Of a DNA stretch of 64,000 nucleotides, positions 1 through 9,504 are shown in pieces; within the stretch, counting starts at the first letter, position 1, and each line of letters opens with the position of its first letter. This stretch comes from Methylomarinovum caldicuralii. Lineage in GTDB: Bacteria > Pseudomonadota > Gammaproteobacteria > Methylococcales > Methylothermaceae. The stretch lies in NCBI RefSeq assembly GCF_033126985.1, contig NZ_AP024714.1, forward strand, positions 2,062,990-2,126,989. Reading direction: 5' to 3'. Below the pieces are notes generated by a model that was not told the DNA's origin, searched no databases, and was given only the letters and a program-made list of their open reading frames with translations. The translations under genes were made by a program, and so were the position numbers.

Positions 1-284
1 AAGATCCACAACAACCAGGCATTGAAAATGATGTGCAGCCAGCCGCCGTGGAGAAACAGGTTGGCAAGGAAGGGCCAATAATCATTCGGATCGAGCCCGA
101 CCCAGGCGGCCCATTCGGGATGGGTGTAGCGGGCCGGCACCAGACCGTAGAGATAGAGGATCTTGAGGCGGATCTCCTCCGGCAGCCACCACAGGTAAAG
201 GAAGATCGTAACATTGACGCCGATCAGGCACCAGGTCACCCATGGCGTGCGGTGGCAGGGGATCGTGTCGCGCAGCGGGATCAT
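1..284 (-). CDS. Rhomboid-family intramembrane serine protease, N-terminal part (cut by window edge)
   Basis: About 94 codons of a membrane protein are visible; the rest lies left of the window. The start is an ATG at 282-284 that overlaps the stop of the upstream DUF2232 gene (ATGA), so the two are translationally coupled. The N-terminus (MIPLRDTIP) and a first hydrophobic segment at about residues 14-33 match bacterial rhomboids, and the segment with FLHGGWLH near residues 80-87 is the conserved loop leading to the second membrane helix. The catalytic Ser and His would lie in the missing part, so activity cannot be judged. Rhomboids cleave substrates inside the inner membrane; the substrate here is unknown. 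Confidence 0.8.
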   Translation of the reverse strand, partial: MIPLRDTIPCHRTPWVTWCLIGVNVTIFLYLWWLPEEIRLKILYLYGLVPARYTHPEWAAWVGLDPNDYWPFLANLFLHGGWLHIIFNAWLLWI

Positions 285-1168
285 TCGCTCAGGGACTGCG
301 CCGCCCAGGCGCGCAGATCGATGAGGCTGTCCATCGCACCCAGCGTCGCCACGGCGACGAATGCGTACTGGGGCACGAACAACAGCGCTCCGTAAACCAG
401 GATCATCCACAGGCCGCTGGCGTTTTGCAGGTCCAGCAGGCAATGCAGGATCGCCAGCCCCTGAAGGGTATAGACCGCCATGCTCACCAGCAGCAGATCG
501 ACCATCAACACCTTGTCGATATAGCCGGCACCCCAGATCAGAGCGATCGCCAGCGGCAGCAGCCAGCGCGGCAGGCGCAGGTGATAGAACTCCTCGCCGA
601 ACCCGCCGGGATTGTAGCGCAACGCCTGCCACCAGCGGGCCAGGGCCAGAGCGGCGAAGACGCACAGGGTGTACAGCATCGCCACCAGGCCGTTGAGCAG
701 ACGCAGGGTGCCCTCGCGCTCGAAACCGTAAACGGTCGCACCCTTGACATTGGCGACCGCCAACGCCAGCCAGTGCTTCCAGAACGCCGTCACGTCACCG
801 GTCAGGGCATGGGTCAGCCCCACATAGGCGACCATCAGCGCCCACAGGGTCAGCAGCGCAACCCCCTGGGAAAACGTGTTGCGCAACACCAGGGCGACGG
901 GTATCAGTGGCAGCCACAGGGCAAAGGCCAAGGGGAATGGGAAACCGGGACGCGGCGGCAGCCACATGAAACCCAGCCAGGTCAACGCTGCGGCACCGAT
1001 CAGGACCAGCAGCCCCTCCCACAACCCCCGGCGCAGGAGCACCAGTGCGATAACCGCGCCACTGACCACGATCAGGGGAAGGAAATAGACGCCGATCAGC
1101 GCGCAGACAGCGGCTACCGCCATGGCACGCCAGCGGCTGGCCATGATGAAAGCGGCGATTTCTTCCAT
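281..1168 (-). CDS. DUF2232-like multi-pass membrane protein
   Basis: A 295-residue integral membrane protein with about seven or eight hydrophobic segments. The start was set at the ATG at 1166-1168 because GAGGAGA lies just upstream at good spacing; an open frame extends 10 codons further without a better signal. The sequence resembles the DUF2232/YybS family of proteobacterial membrane proteins, whose molecular function is not established. It is coupled by a 4-bp overlap to the rhomboid gene. It follows the xoxF terminator and so is probably an independent unit. Family assignment is by general resemblance. Confidence 0.6.
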   Translation of the reverse strand: MEEIAAFIMASRWRAMAVAAVCALIGVYFLPLIVVSGAVIALVLLRRGLWEGLLVLIGAAALTWLGFMWLPPRPGFPFPLAFALWLPLIPVALVLRNTFSQGVALLTLWALMVAYVGLTHALTGDVTAFWKHWLALAVANVKGATVYGFEREGTLRLLNGLVAMLYTLCVFAALALARWWQALRYNPGGFGEEFYHLRLPRWLLPLAIALIWGAGYIDKVLMVDLLLVSMAVYTLQGLAILHCLLDLQNASGLWMILVYGALLFVPQYAFVAVATLGAMDSLIDLRAWAAQSLSE

Positions 1169-1204
1169 GACGTCTCCTCGCAAAGCCCGGCAGGGCATCA
1201 GTAT

Positions 1205-1246
1205 AAAACAAAAAACCCCGACCGGGCGCGGGCCCGGCCGGGGTTG
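1205..1246 (-). terminator. Rho-independent terminator of xoxF
   Basis: On the minus strand a strong GC hairpin (arms CCCCG-CCGGGC and GCCCGG-CGGGG, about 1216-1244) is followed by a T-rich tract (complement of AAAACAAAAAA at 1206-1215). It lies about 30 bp after the xoxF stop codon and fits an intrinsic terminator. Confidence 0.85.
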
Positions 1247-1277
1247 GCGTCAATGCCGTTTCAGATCCTGAAAGGTC

Positions 1278-3119
1278 TTACTTGGACAGGGTGAAGACGC
1301 TCAGCACGCCACCCAGCTGGGTGACCTTCTCCAGCGAGCGGTAGGCACCCACGGCGCCCAGACCTTCGGTCTCGCCTTCGAGGCCGGCAGCCATGCCGAT
1401 ACCGGCCCAACCACCGAGGCCGGACAGCACGCCGATGTACTGCTTGCCTTCGAACATCCAGGTGTTCGGATTGCCGATGATGCCGGACGGGGTCTTGAAC
1501 TTGTACAGTTCCTTACCGGTCTTGGCATCACGCACCTTCAGGTAGCCTTCCAGGGTGCCGTGAACCACGATGTCACCCTTGGTGGCGAGCACGCCGCTCC
1601 ACACCGAGAAAGGCTCCTTGTAGGACCAGACGATCTTGCCGGTCTTGGCGTCCCAGGCGGTGAACTGGCCCAGGTTGTGGGAGCCGTCCTTCTTGCCGGT
1701 GAACACATCACGGCCGGCCGGGAACATGGTCACGGTGGCGCCCACGTACGGCTGGCCCGGGGTGTATTCCACCTCGAAGGGCTCGTAGTTCATGCACAGA
1801 TGGTTGCCCGGCACGTAGAACAGACCGGTGCGCGGCGAGTAGGCCACCGGGCCCTGGTTCTTGGAACCGAGGGCGGCGGGACAGACTTCCTCGGTGGTCA
1901 CGTCTTCGCCGTTCTCCTCGGTGCTGTACTTGGGATCGACCACCGGGCGGCCGGTTTTCATGTCCACGTACTTGGCCCAGTTGACCGACTTGTCGTACTT
2001 CTCGGCCACCAGCACCTCACCGGTTTCGCGGTCGAGCGTGTAGGCGAAGCCGTTACGGTCGAAGTGGACCAGGGTCTTGCGCATCTTGCCGTTGATCTTC
2101 TGGTCCACCAGCACCATTTCGTTGATGCCGTCGTAGTCCCACTCGTCGTGCGGGGTCATCTGATAGACCCACTTGGCCACGCCGGTGTCGGCATCGCGGG
2201 CCCAGATGGTCATGGACCACTTGTTGTCACCGGGGCGCTGCACCGGATTCCAGGTGCCGGGGTTGCCGGAGCCGTAGTAGATCAGGTTGAGCTGGGGATC
2301 GTAGCTGTACCAGCCCCAGGTGGTACCGCCGCCGATCTTCCACTGGTCCCCTTCCCAGGTCTTGAGGGAGGAATTCTTGCCGACCGGCTGCAGACCCTTG
2401 TCCTTGCCCATCCAGGTCATGGTCTTGTTCGGGTCGAGACCGACTTCGTCGTCGGGACCGGTGCTGTACTTCTTCCACACCAGCTTGCCGTCCTTGAGGC
2501 TGTAGGCGGCGATGAAACCGCGGACCCCGAACTCACCGCCGGAGATGCCGGTCAAAACCTTGTCCTTGACCACCAGCGGGGCGTTGGTGTTGGTCATGCC
2601 CAGCTTGGGATCGCCGTTCTTGACCTGCCAGACCACCTTGCCGGTCTTGGCGTCGAGGGCGGTCAGGGTGGTGTCGGCCTGCTGGACGATGATCTTGCCG
2701 TCGCCGTAGGCCAGACCACGGTTGACCACGTCACAGCACATCACCGGGATGGTGGTGTCGGCGTCCTGGTTGGGAACGTACTGCCAGATGATGGTCTGGG
2801 TCTTGGGGTCGAGGGCGATGACCTTGTTGGGGAAGGGGGTGTGGACATAGAGCACGCCGTTGATGAACAGCGGACCGCCTTCATGGCCCTTCAGCACGCC
2901 GGTGGAGAAGGTCCAGGCGGGCATCAGCTTGGAGGCGTTCTTGTTGTTGATCTGGTCCAGCTCGCTGTAGCGGGTGCCCCAGTAGTTGCCGCCCCAGGTA
3001 GGCCAGTTGGCCGGATTCTTGGACAGCTTGATCACCTCCTGGTTGGCCTGGGCGGCGCTCGCCAGCAGCGCGGTGGCGACGGCGGATGCGATCAGGCCGT
3101 TCTTCAGGGTTTTCTTCAT
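1278..3119 (-). CDS. xoxF: Lanthanide-dependent PQQ methanol dehydrogenase XoxF
   Basis: A 613-residue periplasmic quinoprotein that oxidises methanol, and often formaldehyde, passing electrons to a c-type cytochrome. A signal peptide of about 25 residues ends in AQA. The vicinal disulfide CC is at residues 128-129. The active-site stretch [10 protein letters not shown] (about 324-333) holds the catalytic Asp328 and, two residues later, Asp330, the extra acidic residue that marks rare-earth-binding XoxF enzymes; MxaF in this window has Ala there. The overall sequence is closest to the XoxF5 type. The start has AGGAGG six bases upstream. Formate dehydrogenase genes lie directly upstream on the same strand. 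No xoxJ or xoxG gene is adjacent, so its cytochrome and solute-binding partner must be encoded elsewhere or shared with mxa. Confidence 0.96.
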   Translation of the reverse strand: MKKTLKNGLIASAVATALLASAAQANQEVIKLSKNPANWPTWGGNYWGTRYSELDQINNKNASKLMPAWTFSTGVLKGHEGGPLFINGVLYVHTPFPNKVIALDPKTQTIIWQYVPNQDADTTIPVMCCDVVNRGLAYGDGKIIVQQADTTLTALDAKTGKVVWQVKNGDPKLGMTNTNAPLVVKDKVLTGISGGEFGVRGFIAAYSLKDGKLVWKKYSTGPDDEVGLDPNKTMTWMGKDKGLQPVGKNSSLKTWEGDQWKIGGGTTWGWYSYDPQLNLIYYGSGNPGTWNPVQRPGDNKWSMTIWARDADTGVAKWVYQMTPHDEWDYDGINEMVLVDQKINGKMRKTLVHFDRNGFAYTLDRETGEVLVAEKYDKSVNWAKYVDMKTGRPVVDPKYSTEENGEDVTTEEVCPAALGSKNQGPVAYSPRTGLFYVPGNHLCMNYEPFEVEYTPGQPYVGATVTMFPAGRDVFTGKKDGSHNLGQFTAWDAKTGKIVWSYKEPFSVWSGVLATKGDIVVHGTLEGYLKVRDAKTGKELYKFKTPSGIIGNPNTWMFEGKQYIGVLSGLGGWAGIGMAAGLEGETEGLGAVGAYRSLEKVTQLGGVLSVFTLSK

Positions 3120-3170
3120 GAGATCCTCCTCGTTGTTTTTGGAAGGTGGTTAGGATCGAATTTTGCGGCC

Positions 3171-3191
3171 GGGCGGGAATTTTTCCCGCCC
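3171..3191 (-). promoter_or_regulatory. Perfect inverted repeat in the xoxF leader
   Basis: Two 9-bp arms, GGGCGGGAA and TTCCCGCCC, separated by 3 bp, form a perfect hairpin about 50 bp upstream of the xoxF start codon and just downstream of the predicted transcription start. No T-tract follows on the minus strand, so it is not a simple terminator. It could be an operator or an RNA stem affecting stability or translation. Confidence 0.55.
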
Positions 3192-3206
3192 ACACCTCGA
3201 AGCGCT

Positions 3207-3235
3207 AAATTGAAGGATTTGCCTCAAAAAGTCAA
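3207..3235 (-). promoter_or_regulatory. xoxF: Candidate sigma-70 promoter of xoxF
   Basis: Minus-strand TTGACT (3230-3235) and CAATTT (3207-3212) are separated by 17 bp and lie in the gap between fdsA and xoxF. The -35 is good and the -10 is weak. It would give a leader of about 80 nt containing the inverted repeat at 3171-3191. Confidence 0.45.
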
Positions 3236-3247
3236 TAGAACACCCCT

Positions 3248-6025
3248 TCAGCAGATCCGGGGCGGCAGCTCGCCACCGGGGCGCACCCTGATAGCGCAGA
3301 ATTTGAATTCCGGGATCTTGGCGTCCGGATCCAATACCTCGTTGGTCAGCAGGTTGGCGGCGGCCTCGTTGTAACAGAAGGCCATGAAGGCCGTCCCCCG
3401 CTGCATGCCGAGATCGGCGCGGGCGTAGGCGCTGACCCGGCCCCGGCGCGACTCCAGCGTCACCAGATCCCCGGGCGCCACCCCCAGGCCGGCCAGATCC
3501 AGAGGATTCATCTGTACCACCGGATACGGTTCGATGGCATCGAGCACGCTGGCGTGGCGGGTCATGGCGCCGGTGTGCCAGTGCTCGAGCTGACGGCCGG
3601 TGATGAAGACGAAGGGATAGTCGTCGTCCGGAAGCTCCGCGGCACGGGTGAATTCCGCCGGCACGAACAGCCCCTTGCCCGTGGTCGTGGGGAAGCTTTC
3701 GGTGAAGATGACCGCCTGCCCCGGGTCGCCCTCCTTCCCGCACGGATAGATGACCGAATCCTCCTTTTCCAGCCGTTCCCAGGTGATGCCGGCGATGTTG
3801 GGCATGGCCCGGCGCATTTCCTCGAACACCTCCCGGGGTCCGGAATAATTCCAGTCCAGTCCCATCCTTCGGGCGATCTCCTGGATGATCCACAGGTCCT
3901 GACGCGCCTCTCCCGGCGGGTCGATGGCCGGGCGGCCGAGCTGGACCCGGCGGTCGGTGTTGGTGAAGGTACCGGTTTTCTCCGGGAAAGCCGAGGCCGG
4001 CAGCACCACGTCGGCGAATCCGGCGGTTTCGGTGAGGAAGATATCCTGCACCACCAGGTGCTCCAGTTTGGCCAGGGCGGCACGGGCGTGGGCGACGTTG
4101 GGATCGGACATGGCCGGGTTCTCGCCCTCGATGTACATGCCGCGGATCTGGCCTTTTTCGATGGCGTGGATCACTTCCACCACGGTCAGGCCCGGCTCCG
4201 GATCCAGCTTGGCGTCCCAGAGCCGTTCGAAGAATTCCCGGACTTTGGGGTCGCCCACCGGCTGGTAATCGGGGAACACCATCGGGATCAGACCGACGTC
4301 GGACGCACCCTGGACGTTGTTCTGCCCCCGCAGCGGGTGCAGGCCAGTGCCGGGACGGCCGATCTGGCCGGTCATCAGCGCCATGGAAATCAGGCAGCGG
4401 GCGTTGTCGGTGCCGTGGACGTGTTGGGAAATGCCCATGCCCCACAGGATCATCGACGCCTTCGAGGTTGCGTACAACCGCGCCACCTCACGGATGGTGT
4501 CGGCGGGGATGCCGCACACCGGGGCCACCCGTTCGGGGGCGTAGTGCTTCAGGTGATGGCGCAGGTTGTCGAAGCCTTCGGTGCGCTTGGCGATGAAGGC
4601 CTGATCGTACAATTCCTCTTCGACGATGACGTGCATGATGCCGTTGAGCAGCGCCACGTCGGTGTCGGGGCGGAACTGCAGGGCGTGGGTGGCGAAACGG
4701 CAGATCTCGGTGCGGACCGGATCGGCGACGATCAGCTTGGCGCCCTGGCGGGCGGCGTTCTTGATCCAGGTGGCCGCCACCGGATGGTTGACGGTGGGAT
4801 TGGAGCCGATGAGGAAGATTACCTCCGCCTGCATCACGTCGGCCACAGGATTCGACACCGCCCCGGAGCCGATGCACTCGAGCAGCGCCACCACCGAGGA
4901 GGCGTGGCACAGGCGGGTGCAGTGATCGACGTTGTTGCTGCCGAAACCGGTGCGCACCAGTTTCTGGAACAGGTAGGCTTCCTCGTTGCTGCCCTTGGCC
5001 GAGCCGAAACCGGCCAGCGCCTTGGGGCCGTACTGGTCACGGATGCGCTTCAGGCCGCCGGCGGCCCGGTCGAGCGCCTCCTCCCAGCTGGCCTCGCGGA
5101 AGACCTCGTGCATCCGCGCCGGGTCGAGCAGCTCGGGGGTCTTGGGCGCCCCTTCGCGGCGGATCAGGGGTTTGGTGAGGCGGTGGGGATGATGGACGTA
5201 GTCGAAGCCGAACCGTCCCTTGACGCAGAGGCGGCTGTGGTTGGTCTCGCCGTCGCGTCCTTCCACGTAGAGAATGCGGTCGCCGCGGACGTTGAAGGTC
5301 AAAAGGCACCCCACCCCGCAATAGGGGCAGGTGGAATCCACTTTCTTGTCCACCGGCAGATGGCCCACATCGCCGACCGGCATCAGGGCCCCGGTGGGGC
5401 AGGCCTGGACGCATTCCCCGCAGGCGACGCAGGTGCTGTCCCCCATGGGATCGTCGAAATCGAAGACGATCTTCGCCTTGGCCCCGCGGAAGGCATAACC
5501 GATGACGTCGTTGGCCTGCTCCTCGCGGCAGGCGCGCACGCAGCGGGTACACTGGATGCAGGCGTCGAGGTTGACCGCCATCGCCGGGTGGGAAAGATCC
5601 GGCGCCGGCTGCGGGCGCTCGGGGAACCGTGGATCAGCCACCCCCAGCTTTTCGGCCCACAGATCCAGTTCGGAATCGTCACGGTAGGGGGACTTGCCCT
5701 GCGCCGGCATGTCGGCAAGCAGCAGCTCCAGCACCAGCTTCTGGGACTTTCGGGCCCGTTCGCTTTCGGCCTGGACCTTCATCCCCTCCTTGGGAGCACG
5801 GCAGCAGGACGGGGCCAGCACCCGCTCGCCCTCGATCTCCACCACGCAGGCGCGGCAGTTGCCGTCGGCGCGGTAGCCCTCCTTGTAGCACAGGTGGGGA
5901 ATCTCGATGCCGTGACGCTTGGCCGCCTGCAGGATGGTCTCCCCCTCGTGGGCGGTGATCTCCCGGCCGTCGAGGGTGAAGGTGACGGTCTTGAGGTCTT
6001 CGATGAATTCGGGATTGGCAGCCAT
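3248..6025 (-). CDS. fdsA: NAD-dependent formate dehydrogenase, alpha (catalytic) subunit
   Basis: This 925-residue subunit oxidises formate to CO2 at a bis-pterin Mo or W centre. An N-terminal 2Fe-2S ferredoxin domain has Cys at about 46, 57, 60 and 74. Ferredoxin-like 4Fe-4S motifs follow: CIQCTRCVRAC (156-166) and CVACGECVQAC (199-209). CPYCGVGC (233-240) binds the cluster next to the cofactor. The metal ligand is Cys373 in RLCHAS, so this is the cysteine, not the selenocysteine, form. It is 3 bp downstream of fdsB, so the two are co-transcribed. It supplies the last NADH-yielding step of methanol oxidation in the cytoplasm. Accessory genes fdsC and fdsD are not seen here. Confidence 0.95.
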   Translation of the reverse strand: MAANPEFIEDLKTVTFTLDGREITAHEGETILQAAKRHGIEIPHLCYKEGYRADGNCRACVVEIEGERVLAPSCCRAPKEGMKVQAESERARKSQKLVLELLLADMPAQGKSPYRDDSELDLWAEKLGVADPRFPERPQPAPDLSHPAMAVNLDACIQCTRCVRACREEQANDVIGYAFRGAKAKIVFDFDDPMGDSTCVACGECVQACPTGALMPVGDVGHLPVDKKVDSTCPYCGVGCLLTFNVRGDRILYVEGRDGETNHSRLCVKGRFGFDYVHHPHRLTKPLIRREGAPKTPELLDPARMHEVFREASWEEALDRAAGGLKRIRDQYGPKALAGFGSAKGSNEEAYLFQKLVRTGFGSNNVDHCTRLCHASSVVALLECIGSGAVSNPVADVMQAEVIFLIGSNPTVNHPVAATWIKNAARQGAKLIVADPVRTEICRFATHALQFRPDTDVALLNGIMHVIVEEELYDQAFIAKRTEGFDNLRHHLKHYAPERVAPVCGIPADTIREVARLYATSKASMILWGMGISQHVHGTDNARCLISMALMTGQIGRPGTGLHPLRGQNNVQGASDVGLIPMVFPDYQPVGDPKVREFFERLWDAKLDPEPGLTVVEVIHAIEKGQIRGMYIEGENPAMSDPNVAHARAALAKLEHLVVQDIFLTETAGFADVVLPASAFPEKTGTFTNTDRRVQLGRPAIDPPGEARQDLWIIQEIARRMGLDWNYSGPREVFEEMRRAMPNIAGITWERLEKEDSVIYPCGKEGDPGQAVIFTESFPTTTGKGLFVPAEFTRAAELPDDDYPFVFITGRQLEHWHTGAMTRHASVLDAIEPYPVVQMNPLDLAGLGVAPGDLVTLESRRGRVSAYARADLGMQRGTAFMAFCYNEAAANLLTNEVLDPDAKIPEFKFCAIRVRPGGELPPRIC

Positions 6026-6028
6026 CGC

Positions 6029-7708
6029 TCAGCCCTCCAGTTCGTGGGGGAAATACTTGAACACGCAGCGGATGGGATTGGGCGCCGCCTGCCCCAGACC
6101 GCAGATGGAGGCATCCGCCATCACCTGACACAGATCGTCCAGGCGCGCCCGGCCCCAGTCGCCGTTTTCCATCAGCAGCGCCGCCTTGGCGGTGCCCACT
6201 CGGCACGGGGTGCACTGGCCGCAGGACTCGTCCTCGAAGAACTTGATGGCGTTGAGGGCCAGATCCTTGGCCTTGTCGTGCTGGGAGAAGACCACCACCG
6301 CCGCCGAGCCGATGAAACACCCGTAGGGGTTGAGAGTGTCGAAGTCCAGCGGGATGTCGCCCAGGGAGGCCGGCAGGATGCCGCCGGAGGCCCCGCCGGG
6401 GAAATAGCCGTAGAATTCGTGGCCGTCGAGCATGCCGCCGCAGTATTCGTCGATCAGCTCCTTGACGGTGATGCCGGCCGGCGCCAGATGCACCCCCGGT
6501 TTCTTGACCCGCCCGGAGACGGAGAAGGAGCGCAGCCCCTTGCGGCCGTGACGGCCGAAGGAGGTGAACCAGTCCGGCCCTTTCTCGACGATGTCGCGCA
6601 CCCAGTGCAAAGTCTCCATGTTGTGCTCCAGGGTCGGACGGCCGAACAGCCCTACTTCCGCCAGATAAGGGGGTCTTAGGCGCGGCATGCCGCGCTTGCC
6701 CTCGATGGATTCGATCATGGCCGACTCCTCGCCGCAGATGTAGGCCCCGGCCCCGCGGCGCAGGTGGATCGGCGGCAGCCAGCCCCTGACCGGGGGATCG
6801 GCCTGCAGCCTGGCCAGTTCGGTCTGGAGGATCTTGCGCGCCGCCGGATACTCGTCACGCAGGTAGATGTAGATGGCCTCGCAACCGACAACCCGGGCCG
6901 CCACCAGCGCCCCCTCGAGGAAGCGGTGGGGATCGGATTCCAGATAATGGCGGTCCTTGAAGGTGCCCGGCTCCCCCTCGTCGATGTTGACCGCCAGATA
7001 CCGCGGCGCCGGTTGCTTTCTGACGATGTCCCACTTGACCCCGGCGGGGAAACCGGCGCCGCCCAGACCGCGCAGGCCGGCGTCCTTGAGGGAGGCGATC
7101 ACGGTTTCCGGATCGCGGTGGCCCTCCACCAGCCCCAACAGCAGCTCGTAGCCGCCCTGGGACCGGTAGGCGTCATAGTCGATGTAATCGGGCACCGGCG
7201 CCTCGACCGCCTTGGCCTCGACCACCGCCCCCACCTTTTCCGGCGTCGCCCGGTCGATGGGATTCTGGCCGACGATGGCCACCGGGGCGTGCTGGCAGCG
7301 GCCCACACACGGCGCCGGCAATACCCGTACCTGATCGCCGAGCCCCTGTTTGAGGGCGTCGATCAGTTCGTGGGCGCCGTTCATCTGGCAGGCCAGGGAT
7401 TCACACACCCGGATGGTCAGGGGCGGTGGCGGGGTTTCGCCTTCCTTGACGACGTCGAAGTGGTGGTAGAAGGTCGCCACTTCGTACACTTCCGCCTGCG
7501 ACAGATTCATCTCGTGCGCCAGGGCCCGCAAGTGCCGGGCGGAGATGTGCCCGTAGGCGTCCTGAATCTTGTGCAGATGTTCGATGAGCAAGTCGCGGCG
7601 CCTGGGTTCGTCCCCCAGCAACGCCCGGATCTCCTCCAGGGCCTTGAGGTCCACCGGCCGCCCCCGGTTGATCCGGACTTTCTTCTTGCGTGCCTGTTCC
7701 GCAGCCAT
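6029..7708 (-). CDS. fdsB: NAD-dependent formate dehydrogenase, fused gamma-beta (diaphorase) subunit
   Basis: The 559 residues combine a NuoE-like and a NuoF-like module. The N-terminal thioredoxin-fold domain carries 2Fe-2S ligands Cys102, Cys107, Cys134 and Cys138. After about residue 190 comes the FMN/NADH domain with the glycine-rich GLGGAGFPAG, and near the C-terminus ESCGQCTPCR with a later Cys for a 4Fe-4S cluster. It receives electrons from FdsA and reduces NAD. The fusion matches the Fdh1 type of methylotrophs, where FdsG and FdsB are one chain. It is the first gene of the fdsBA pair; the gap to fdsA is 3 bp. Confidence 0.94.
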   Translation of the reverse strand: MAAEQARKKKVRINRGRPVDLKALEEIRALLGDEPRRRDLLIEHLHKIQDAYGHISARHLRALAHEMNLSQAEVYEVATFYHHFDVVKEGETPPPPLTIRVCESLACQMNGAHELIDALKQGLGDQVRVLPAPCVGRCQHAPVAIVGQNPIDRATPEKVGAVVEAKAVEAPVPDYIDYDAYRSQGGYELLLGLVEGHRDPETVIASLKDAGLRGLGGAGFPAGVKWDIVRKQPAPRYLAVNIDEGEPGTFKDRHYLESDPHRFLEGALVAARVVGCEAIYIYLRDEYPAARKILQTELARLQADPPVRGWLPPIHLRRGAGAYICGEESAMIESIEGKRGMPRLRPPYLAEVGLFGRPTLEHNMETLHWVRDIVEKGPDWFTSFGRHGRKGLRSFSVSGRVKKPGVHLAPAGITVKELIDEYCGGMLDGHEFYGYFPGGASGGILPASLGDIPLDFDTLNPYGCFIGSAAVVVFSQHDKAKDLALNAIKFFEDESCGQCTPCRVGTAKAALLMENGDWGRARLDDLCQVMADASICGLGQAAPNPIRCVFKYFPHELEG

Positions 7709-7796
7709 GCGCAGTACCTTTACAGTTGGGTGAAATCAGGGCAAATCTAAACCAAGGGCGCCCTGGAATTCAAATGCTAGTGTTGACTGCTTTGTT

Positions 7797-8198
7797 TTAT
7801 TTCACGAAACAATGCGCCTCGGCCTCGGCTTCCGCCTGCTTCAAGCGCTCGCGCAGCACCTTGGACTGGGGCGGATCGCGGAACACCCCGCCGCGCTCGC
7901 CGGGCATCGATTTCAGGTTCTTGAACACCTGCGCCTCGGAATAGGTCTGATAGTCGAGGCGTTTGGCCACCTCGTCCGCCTTGCAGCTGCAGTGGTAGAG
8001 GTTGTCGTAGTTCTGCCCCCCGTGCTCGCGCATGCACTGGAACACGTATTCCACGCGCGCCTGGGTGGGCCAGTCGTTGACCGGCTGCGGCGCGGGGGCC
8101 GCTTCGGCCTGCACCTTGGGACCACCGGACTGTGAGGCGCAACCGGCCAGCAGCGCAAGACCGATCAGCAAGGCGGAACGACGCATCGACACTCCCAT
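7797..8198 (-). CDS. Small cysteine-containing lipoprotein of unknown function
   Basis: 133 residues starting at the ATG at 8196-8198, chosen because AAGGAG lies five bases upstream. Residues 5-20 form a lipoprotein signal ending LLAGCAS, so the mature protein should be lipid-anchored. The mature part has Cys in CMREHGG and CSCKADE, suggesting disulfides, and a charged Ala/Glu-rich C-terminus. I do not recognise a named family. It lies about 90 bp upstream of fdsB in the same direction. Confidence 0.65.
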   Translation of the reverse strand: MGVSMRRSALLIGLALLAGCASQSGGPKVQAEAAPAPQPVNDWPTQARVEYVFQCMREHGGQNYDNLYHCSCKADEVAKRLDYQTYSEAQVFKNLKSMPGERGGVFRDPPQSKVLRERLKQAEAEAEAHCFVK

Positions 8199-8272
8199 GA
8201 CTTCTCCTTGACGTGAATGGTTGGGATACAATGAACTCCAGGAATTCTACCACCGATCCGCGAGGCAGCGTC

Positions 8273-8833
8273 ATGGCAGAACCGGCGAAGCGTCTGGCAA
8301 CCTACGAGGATCTGTGCCGGGTCCCGGAACACCTGGTGGCCGAGATCATCGACGGCGAACTGCTCGTCCACCCCCGCCCGGCGCCCAAACACGCCCGGGC
8401 CGCCTCTTCCCTCGGCATCGAGCTCGGCTCCCCCTTCGACAAGGGCAGCGGCGGCCCCGGCGGCTGGTGGATCCTCGACGAACCGGAGGTCCATCTCGGC
8501 GCCGACGTGGTCGTGCCCGACCTGGCGGGCTGGCGGCGCGAGCGGCTGCCCCGGCTGCCCGACACCGCCTGGTTCGAAACCGCGCCCGACTGGGTCTGCG
8601 AAGTGCTGTCGCCGGCCACCTACAAAACCGACCGCAAGCGCAAGATGCCCCTCTACGCCCGCCACGGCGTGTTCTGGCTGTGGCTGGTGGATCCGGAGAC
8701 CCGCACCCTGGAAGCCTACCGCCGCCAGGATGACCGGTGGCTGCTGCTCCACACCTTCGCCGATCAGGACCCGGTGGCCGCCGAGCCGTTCCAGGCCGTC
8801 GCCTTCGGCCTGGGAAGCCTCTGGGCCGATTAG
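8273..8833 (+). CDS. Uma2/DUF820-family PD-(D/E)XK nuclease-like protein
   Basis: 186 residues from the ATG at 8273; an open frame extends 20 codons upstream but this start fits family members and has a GAGGCAG upstream. Conserved elements include [11 protein letters not shown], an Asp in the VVVPDLAGW stretch, [16 protein letters not shown] and the [14 protein letters not shown] stretch. The family has a restriction-endonuclease-like fold, is multicopy in many bacteria and is of uncertain biological role. It converges on mtnC, with stop codons overlapping by 4 bp. A second paralogue is at 11495-12094. Confidence 0.8.
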   Translation: MAEPAKRLATYEDLCRVPEHLVAEIIDGELLVHPRPAPKHARAASSLGIELGSPFDKGSGGPGGWWILDEPEVHLGADVVVPDLAGWRRERLPRLPDTAWFETAPDWVCEVLSPATYKTDRKRKMPLYARHGVFWLWLVDPETRTLEAYRRQDDRWLLLHTFADQDPVAAEPFQAVAFGLGSLWAD

Positions 8834-9504
8834 ACCGCGATCTCGTTGAAATCCCGCACCTGACGGTGACGGGCGCCCTCATCCGGCGCACCGTCGCGCA
8901 CCAGTTGCACCGTCTCCATGCCGGCTTCACGGGCGGCGTCCAGCTCCTCAGGCACATCCGACAGGAACAGGATTTCCGCCGGCGGCAGGCCGATGGCCGC
9001 CGCAATCTTGCGATAGCTTTCCGAATTGCGCTTGGGCCCGGTGCGGGTGTCGAAATAGCCGGAGAACAGCAGCGTCAGATCCCCGTAAGGGGTGTGGCCG
9101 AACAACAATTTCTGGGCCGGCACCGAACCGGAGGAAAAGACGTACAGATCCAACCCCCTCTCCTTCCATTCCCGAAGCTTCGCCGCCGCATCCTCGTAGA
9201 CGTGGCCCTGAAAGTCGCCGCGCCGGTACCCGGCCTCCCAGATCATCCCCTGCAATGCCTTGAGGGGCGGCGCCTTTTCGTCCCGGTCGCTCCAGGCTTC
9301 CAGCTGGGCGATGACCTCGTCCAGGGAAAGATCCCGGCCAACGATACGGCGGACCTCGTCCAGAAGTTCCCGCACTTCGGGCGCGTTTCGCTGCGCCCGC
9401 ACGAAATCCGCCAGACGCCGGCGGGCGTAGGGAAACAGCACGTCCTTGACGAAGCTCAGGGACGAGGTGGTCCCTTCGATATCGGTGAGGATGGCGCGGA
9501 TCAT
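8830..9504 (-). CDS. mtnC: Enolase-phosphatase of methionine salvage (MtnC)
   Basis: 224 residues from the ATG at 9502-9504. HAD-superfamily motifs are present: motif I appears as [10 protein letters not shown] near residue 5-14, FSSGSV is motif II, and LSDVPEEL is motif III. MtnC enolises and dephosphorylates 2,3-diketo-5-methylthiopentyl-1-phosphate to the acireductone. It overlaps the mtnD stop by 4 bp and belongs to the mtnB-mtnD-mtnC unit. A longer open frame upstream is only the overlap with mtnD. Confidence 0.92.
   Translation of the reverse strand: MIRAILTDIEGTTSSLSFVKDVLFPYARRRLADFVRAQRNAPEVRELLDEVRRIVGRDLSLDEVIAQLEAWSDRDEKAPPLKALQGMIWEAGYRRGDFQGHVYEDAAAKLREWKERGLDLYVFSSGSVPAQKLLFGHTPYGDLTLLFSGYFDTRTGPKRNSESYRKIAAAIGLPPAEILFLSDVPEELDAAREAGMETVQLVRDGAPDEGARHRQVRDFNEIAV

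Noticed and set aside
1560-3374. A 604-codon plus-strand open frame opposite xoxF
   Set aside because: It is the antisense shadow of a strongly conserved gene in high-GC DNA; its translation is Val/Gly/His-rich with no domain.
4900-4912. Selenocysteine-type formate dehydrogenase
   Set aside because: The metal-ligand position in RLCHAS is an ordinary Cys codon.
3554-6679. A 1041-codon plus-strand open frame opposite fdsA and fdsB
   Set aside because: Antisense to two unmistakable formate dehydrogenase genes; no recognisable protein features.
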